This document shows, piece after piece, positions 15,285-17,914 of a stretch of 17,914 nt of DNA. Position 1 is the stretch's first letter; each line of letters opens with the position of its first letter. The notes under the pieces were generated by a model. That model was given only the letters and a program-made list of their open reading frames with translations. It made no database searches and had not been told where the DNA came from. The stretch comes from Oscillospiraceae bacterium (GTDB taxonomy: Bacteria > Bacillota > Clostridia > Oscillospirales > Oscillospiraceae). Location: assembly GCA_017624645.1 (NCBI GenBank), contig JAGAMQ010000172.1, positions 1 to 17,914 on the forward strand. Direction: 5' to 3'. A program made the position numbers and the translations under genes.

Positions 15285-16094
15285 TTATGGCAGGAATCCT
15301 TCAAAAATCGGCAACCAATCCTCATTGACTGCATCGGCAAATTCCTCGGGATTCTTTAATGTCCAACTTACACCCGGTAATCCCCACACGTTTCTGCAAA
15401 TCCAGTTGCTGATATGCTTTCTGTCCGGGAATTTATAGGCGATAAAATCCGGTCGTGTTAAAAAGTTGAGCATTTGGTTTGTCAACAAAAACTTCAAATA
15501 CCACGGAAGTTTGGACCTGGAAGATCGGAGGTAATTTTCCACCAGTTGTCCACGAATCCAATCAGGACGGTTCTTACGGAGCCATCGGATACATCTGGGG
15601 TCGAAGGATTCCAGGCAAAATGTCCCCGGATAATTCTCCAGGACCCGACAAACACTGCTACAAAGACGACTGTAATTGTTCCCCTTTGGTTTCAGCTCAA
15701 TGATCAGCGGAGCCTCACCGCGGTAAAGTTCTAAGACATCCTGCAAAACAGGAATCGTTTCAAGGGTGCCCTCAAGATAACACCCTGAAAGATCTTCAAA
15801 CCGCAAATTTTCCACATCACCTTCAAGGCCCGTACTCCGATTCAAGGCAAAATCGTGGATCACAGCCAAGGTGCCGTCTTTTGTTAAGTGTACATCAAAT
15901 TCAATACCATAACCCGCTTGCTTCGCCTTACGAAATGCCAGCATGCTGTTCTCCGGTACGCCATTTCCGTGCAATCCTCGGTGGGCATAGCTCCAGCCAG
16001 CGAAAGCCTTCCATCCTTCATGCCCGGTTCTTCCCATCATAGGCAGGATGTATGCGGCAAGAAGTACAAAAAGAATTATGATTCCATAAATCAT
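15285..16094 (-). CDS. Membrane-anchored glycerophosphodiester phosphodiesterase
   Basis: 269 residues. An N-terminal membrane segment (about residues 3-20) is followed by a GDPD TIM-barrel: the HRG motif (H38, R39), PENS, the metal ligands E65 and D67 in EFDVHLTKDG, and the second catalytic His in HD (H80). The family cleaves glycerophosphodiesters, or lipoteichoic-acid-like polymers, to sn-glycerol-3-phosphate and an alcohol. The start ATG directly follows the stop of the transporter gene (TAAATG) with only a weak ribosome binding site, so translation is probably coupled. Pairing with the transporter suggests handling of an imported or extracellular glycerophosphodiester, which is inference. 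Confidence 0.92.
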   Translation of the reverse strand: MIYGIIILFVLLAAYILPMMGRTGHEGWKAFAGWSYAHRGLHGNGVPENSMLAFRKAKQAGYGIEFDVHLTKDGTLAVIHDFALNRSTGLEGDVENLRFEDLSGCYLEGTLETIPVLQDVLELYRGEAPLIIELKPKGNNYSRLCSSVCRVLENYPGTFCLESFDPRCIRWLRKNRPDWIRGQLVENYLRSSRSKLPWYLKFLLTNQMLNFLTRPDFIAYKFPDRKHISNWICRNVWGLPGVSWTLKNPEEFADAVNEDWLPIFEGFLP

Positions 16095-17654
16095 TTAATC
16101 ATCCACATCCAAAGCTTCCAGTCCCCGCTTGCTCTCCGGCTTTGCGTCGCCGTGACGGACCATAATCATAGTAAGGAACGCGAGACCTGCAAATACTGCG
16201 GCATAGGGGAAGAGAACTGTCATGCCAACACCCTTCATATCCATCAACAAACCGGACAGCATAGGTGTTACGATCTGCGCAGACATGGATGCTGTGTAAT
16301 AAAAACCGGTATACTTTCCGATATCCGCACCGGAACACATCTCTACGACCATAGGAAAAGAGTTGACATTGATGGTAGCCCAACCAATACCCGCCAGAGC
16401 AAAGAGAATATTCATAACGATCACAGAGCTGCCTGCACGCATGAAGGAGGCAGCTGCAAATGCAGCGGTCAGCATCACAACACCTGCCATGATGGTCTTC
16501 TTTCTTCCTAGCTTGGAAGCTACAATGCCGGCAGGAAGATAAGCGACAATGGCAGCGCCTTGTGCAATCAGCAACGTGGTATTATAATCCATATTCAGGA
16601 TGTTGCCGGCATAGACCGCGTATTTGGAGGTCACTGCATTATAGCCAAAATACCACAGAGCAATAGATGCAAGAATAAAGATGAGAGAACGCCGTTCTGC
16701 CTTTCCAAGCTTTCTGCTCTCACCCTCCGGCTGTTCTTCCTCCTCTATGCCGAGGCGGACACTGTCATCCTGCATCTGCCTTGACCATGCAGGTTCACGT
16801 ACCGTTGCAAGGAAGATCGCCAACGCAATCAGCATAATACCGGACACAACGCCGTAATACGCATAATACGTCATCAACTGATTCCTAACGGCAGAGGTAG
16901 CAAAGACCATACCCAAGACCAGTACGAGGATACCGCCAGCAGTGCCCATCAGGTTGATCACAGCATTTGCCTTGCTTCGCAGAGGCTTAACGGTGACATC
17001 GGGCATCAATGCCACAGCGGGGCTGCGAAATACAGACATTGCCACAAGAACAATTAACAGCAGTCCCACGAACACAATCAGCGGTGCGGGATTACTGGCA
17101 GTAACCTGCGCAGCATAGGACTGGCGGGCAGGAACCACATAGTTGGTATAATCCTCGCTTGTCACGGTTTTTCCGGTTTGCGGGTCGGTCACAGTACTTG
17201 TGATATCCGCAAATTCATCCGCTGAAAAAACCTCACCCAGAACAAACACATCTCCCTCAGGGGTCTGCAGCTGTACATCAGCCTGAGATTCATAGATCAC
17301 CTGCAAAGAAGCGGTGTCATCCAGCTTGGATACATCCTGAATATTATGAAGCTGTGCCTGATCCACAAAGGAAAGGCCAAACAGCGCCAGGGCTGCAACG
17401 ATCGTTCCAATAGTAATAAACGGCGTCCGCTTGCCGTGTTTGGATCTGCACTTATCCGAAATCGCACCAAACAGCGGAAGCATAAACACTGCCAAGATAT
17501 TATCCAGTGCCATGATCACGCCGGACAAGGTCTGAGACATGCCGAATTTGTTTGTCAAAATCACAGGGATGGTGGCATCATATGCCTGCCAGAATGCACT
17601 GATCAGAAAAAATGCAAAACCGACCAATACCGTCCGTTTGTAGTTGAGCTTCAT
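16095..17654 (-). CDS. MFS transporter, SLC45/GPH-like, with an extracytoplasmic insertion
   Basis: A 519-residue secondary transporter with about 12 membrane segments. The N-terminal half resembles the SLC45/GPH sugar:cation group: an FWQAYDATIP segment in helix 1, then GAISDKCRSKHGKRTPFI, the MFS loop 2-3 motif. After helix 3 comes a hydrophilic insertion of about 90 residues (98-188) not usual for the family, then the rest of the bundle. An acidic central loop (EEEEQPEGE) links the halves. The start at 17654 has GGGGGAG upstream; the frame extends six codons more without support. It is first in an operon with the GDPD gene. The substrate is unknown; a sugar or a glycerophosphodiester would both fit. 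Confidence 0.88.
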   Translation of the reverse strand: MKLNYKRTVLVGFAFFLISAFWQAYDATIPVILTNKFGMSQTLSGVIMALDNILAVFMLPLFGAISDKCRSKHGKRTPFITIGTIVAALALFGLSFVDQAQLHNIQDVSKLDDTASLQVIYESQADVQLQTPEGDVFVLGEVFSADEFADITSTVTDPQTGKTVTSEDYTNYVVPARQSYAAQVTASNPAPLIVFVGLLLIVLVAMSVFRSPAVALMPDVTVKPLRSKANAVINLMGTAGGILVLVLGMVFATSAVRNQLMTYYAYYGVVSGIMLIALAIFLATVREPAWSRQMQDDSVRLGIEEEEQPEGESRKLGKAERRSLIFILASIALWYFGYNAVTSKYAVYAGNILNMDYNTTLLIAQGAAIVAYLPAGIVASKLGRKKTIMAGVVMLTAAFAAASFMRAGSSVIVMNILFALAGIGWATINVNSFPMVVEMCSGADIGKYTGFYYTASMSAQIVTPMLSGLLMDMKGVGMTVLFPYAAVFAGLAFLTMIMVRHGDAKPESKRGLEALDVDD

Positions 17655-17695
17655 TCCCGCTCCCCCATTCATAGTATTTGGGTATTCCGTATCTC

Positions 17696-17724
17696 ATTAT
17701 ACCTTTTCCGTCGAAAAAAGTCTA
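17696..17724 (-). promoter_or_regulatory. Promoter of the MFS-GDPD operon
   Basis: TAGACT (17724-17719), a 17-nt spacer and a perfect TATAAT (17701-17696), about 42 nt ahead of the transporter start. Confidence 0.75.
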
Positions 17725-17736
17725 CTGCAAATTACA

Positions 17737-17765
17737 AAATGGGCAGCCCAGCGGGCTGCCCATTT
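17737..17765 (-). terminator. Terminator of tyrS
   Basis: A perfect 13-bp stem (AAATGGGCAGCCC with GGGCTGCCCATTT), a 3-nt loop and a T-rich tail (TGTAATTT) just after the tyrS stop. It separates tyrS from the MFS promoter. Confidence 0.85.
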
Positions 17766-17767
17766 GA

Positions 17768-17914
17768 TTATGCCAAAACGGCTTTATGGAACACTTTCTT
17801 ACCCTTACGGATCTTAACGCCCTGACGGAGCATTTCTTCGGTGACGGCGAAGGTATGATCCGGAACCTTTTCGTCATTGACGAACACACCGCCCTGCTGT
17901 ACCAGACGTCGGGC
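17768..17914 (-). CDS. tyrS: Tyrosyl-tRNA synthetase, C-terminal end (truncated by window edge)
   Basis: Only the last 48 residues are visible. They form an S4-type RNA-binding domain: ARRLVQQGGVFVNDEKV, then KIRKGKKVFHKAV and a TAA stop. This arrangement, especially the terminal GKK-hydrophobic-HK ending, is typical of the C-terminus of bacterial TyrS. Other S4 proteins (RluD-type synthases, RpsD) carry this domain at the N-terminus, so they fit less well. The catalytic part lies outside the window. Confidence 0.82.
   Translation of the reverse strand, partial: ARRLVQQGGVFVNDEKVPDHTFAVTEEMLRQGVKIRKGKKVFHKAVLA

Overview
The window looks like a chromosomal segment of a Gram-positive anaerobe of the Clostridia, most likely the Oscillospiraceae/Oscillospirales. 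The signs are strong AGGAGG-type ribosome binding sites on almost every gene, a cysteine T-box, strong sigma-A-like promoters, intrinsic terminators at most transcript ends, and a queA-tgt plus yajC cluster. Assignment is by protein family recognition only. Most of it is housekeeping. I see no phage, insertion sequence, CRISPR array, rRNA or tRNA.

Left part (1-5511, mostly minus strand). The start of polA (cut by the window edge) overlaps the end of cysS by 4 bp, and cysS sits behind a compact cysteine T-box leader (2187-2414). Divergent from it is an RsiV/DUF3298-like lipoprotein gene (2543-3739, plus). It converges on, and overlaps, an AGCS sodium:alanine symporter gene (3698-5119, minus). 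The symporter gene lies immediately behind a strong terminator hairpin.

Middle (5170-9417). A tight minus-strand set holds an unannotated 40-residue small protein, truA and an ArsC/Spx-like protein, with overlaps of 8 and 4 nt. Upstream of these is a Cu+-exporting P1B ATPase (copA) with a metal-binding domain at each end. The C-terminal domain is preceded, inside the gene, by a perfect Shine-Dalgarno and ATG, so a free CopZ-type chaperone may be made from the same mRNA. Divergent from copA is an HxlR-family regulator with a one-base frameshift in a C5 run. Its restored frame ends in a 4-nt overlap with degV.

Right part (9414-17914). degV and a fused ThrE-type amino-acid exporter lie on plus, both with terminators. 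On minus are yajC (own promoter), tgt and queA (preQ1/queuosine tRNA modification). On plus is dapA (lysine/diaminopimelate). On minus follow a membrane-anchored GDPD phosphodiesterase and an MFS transporter in one operon, then the 3' end of tyrS with its terminator.

The points most worth a second look are the copZ-in-copA internal start, the frameshifted HxlR regulator whose promoter overlaps that of copA, the short T-box controlling cysS and probably polA, the hairpin between the ArsC-like gene and the symporter, and the 40-residue protein ahead of truA.
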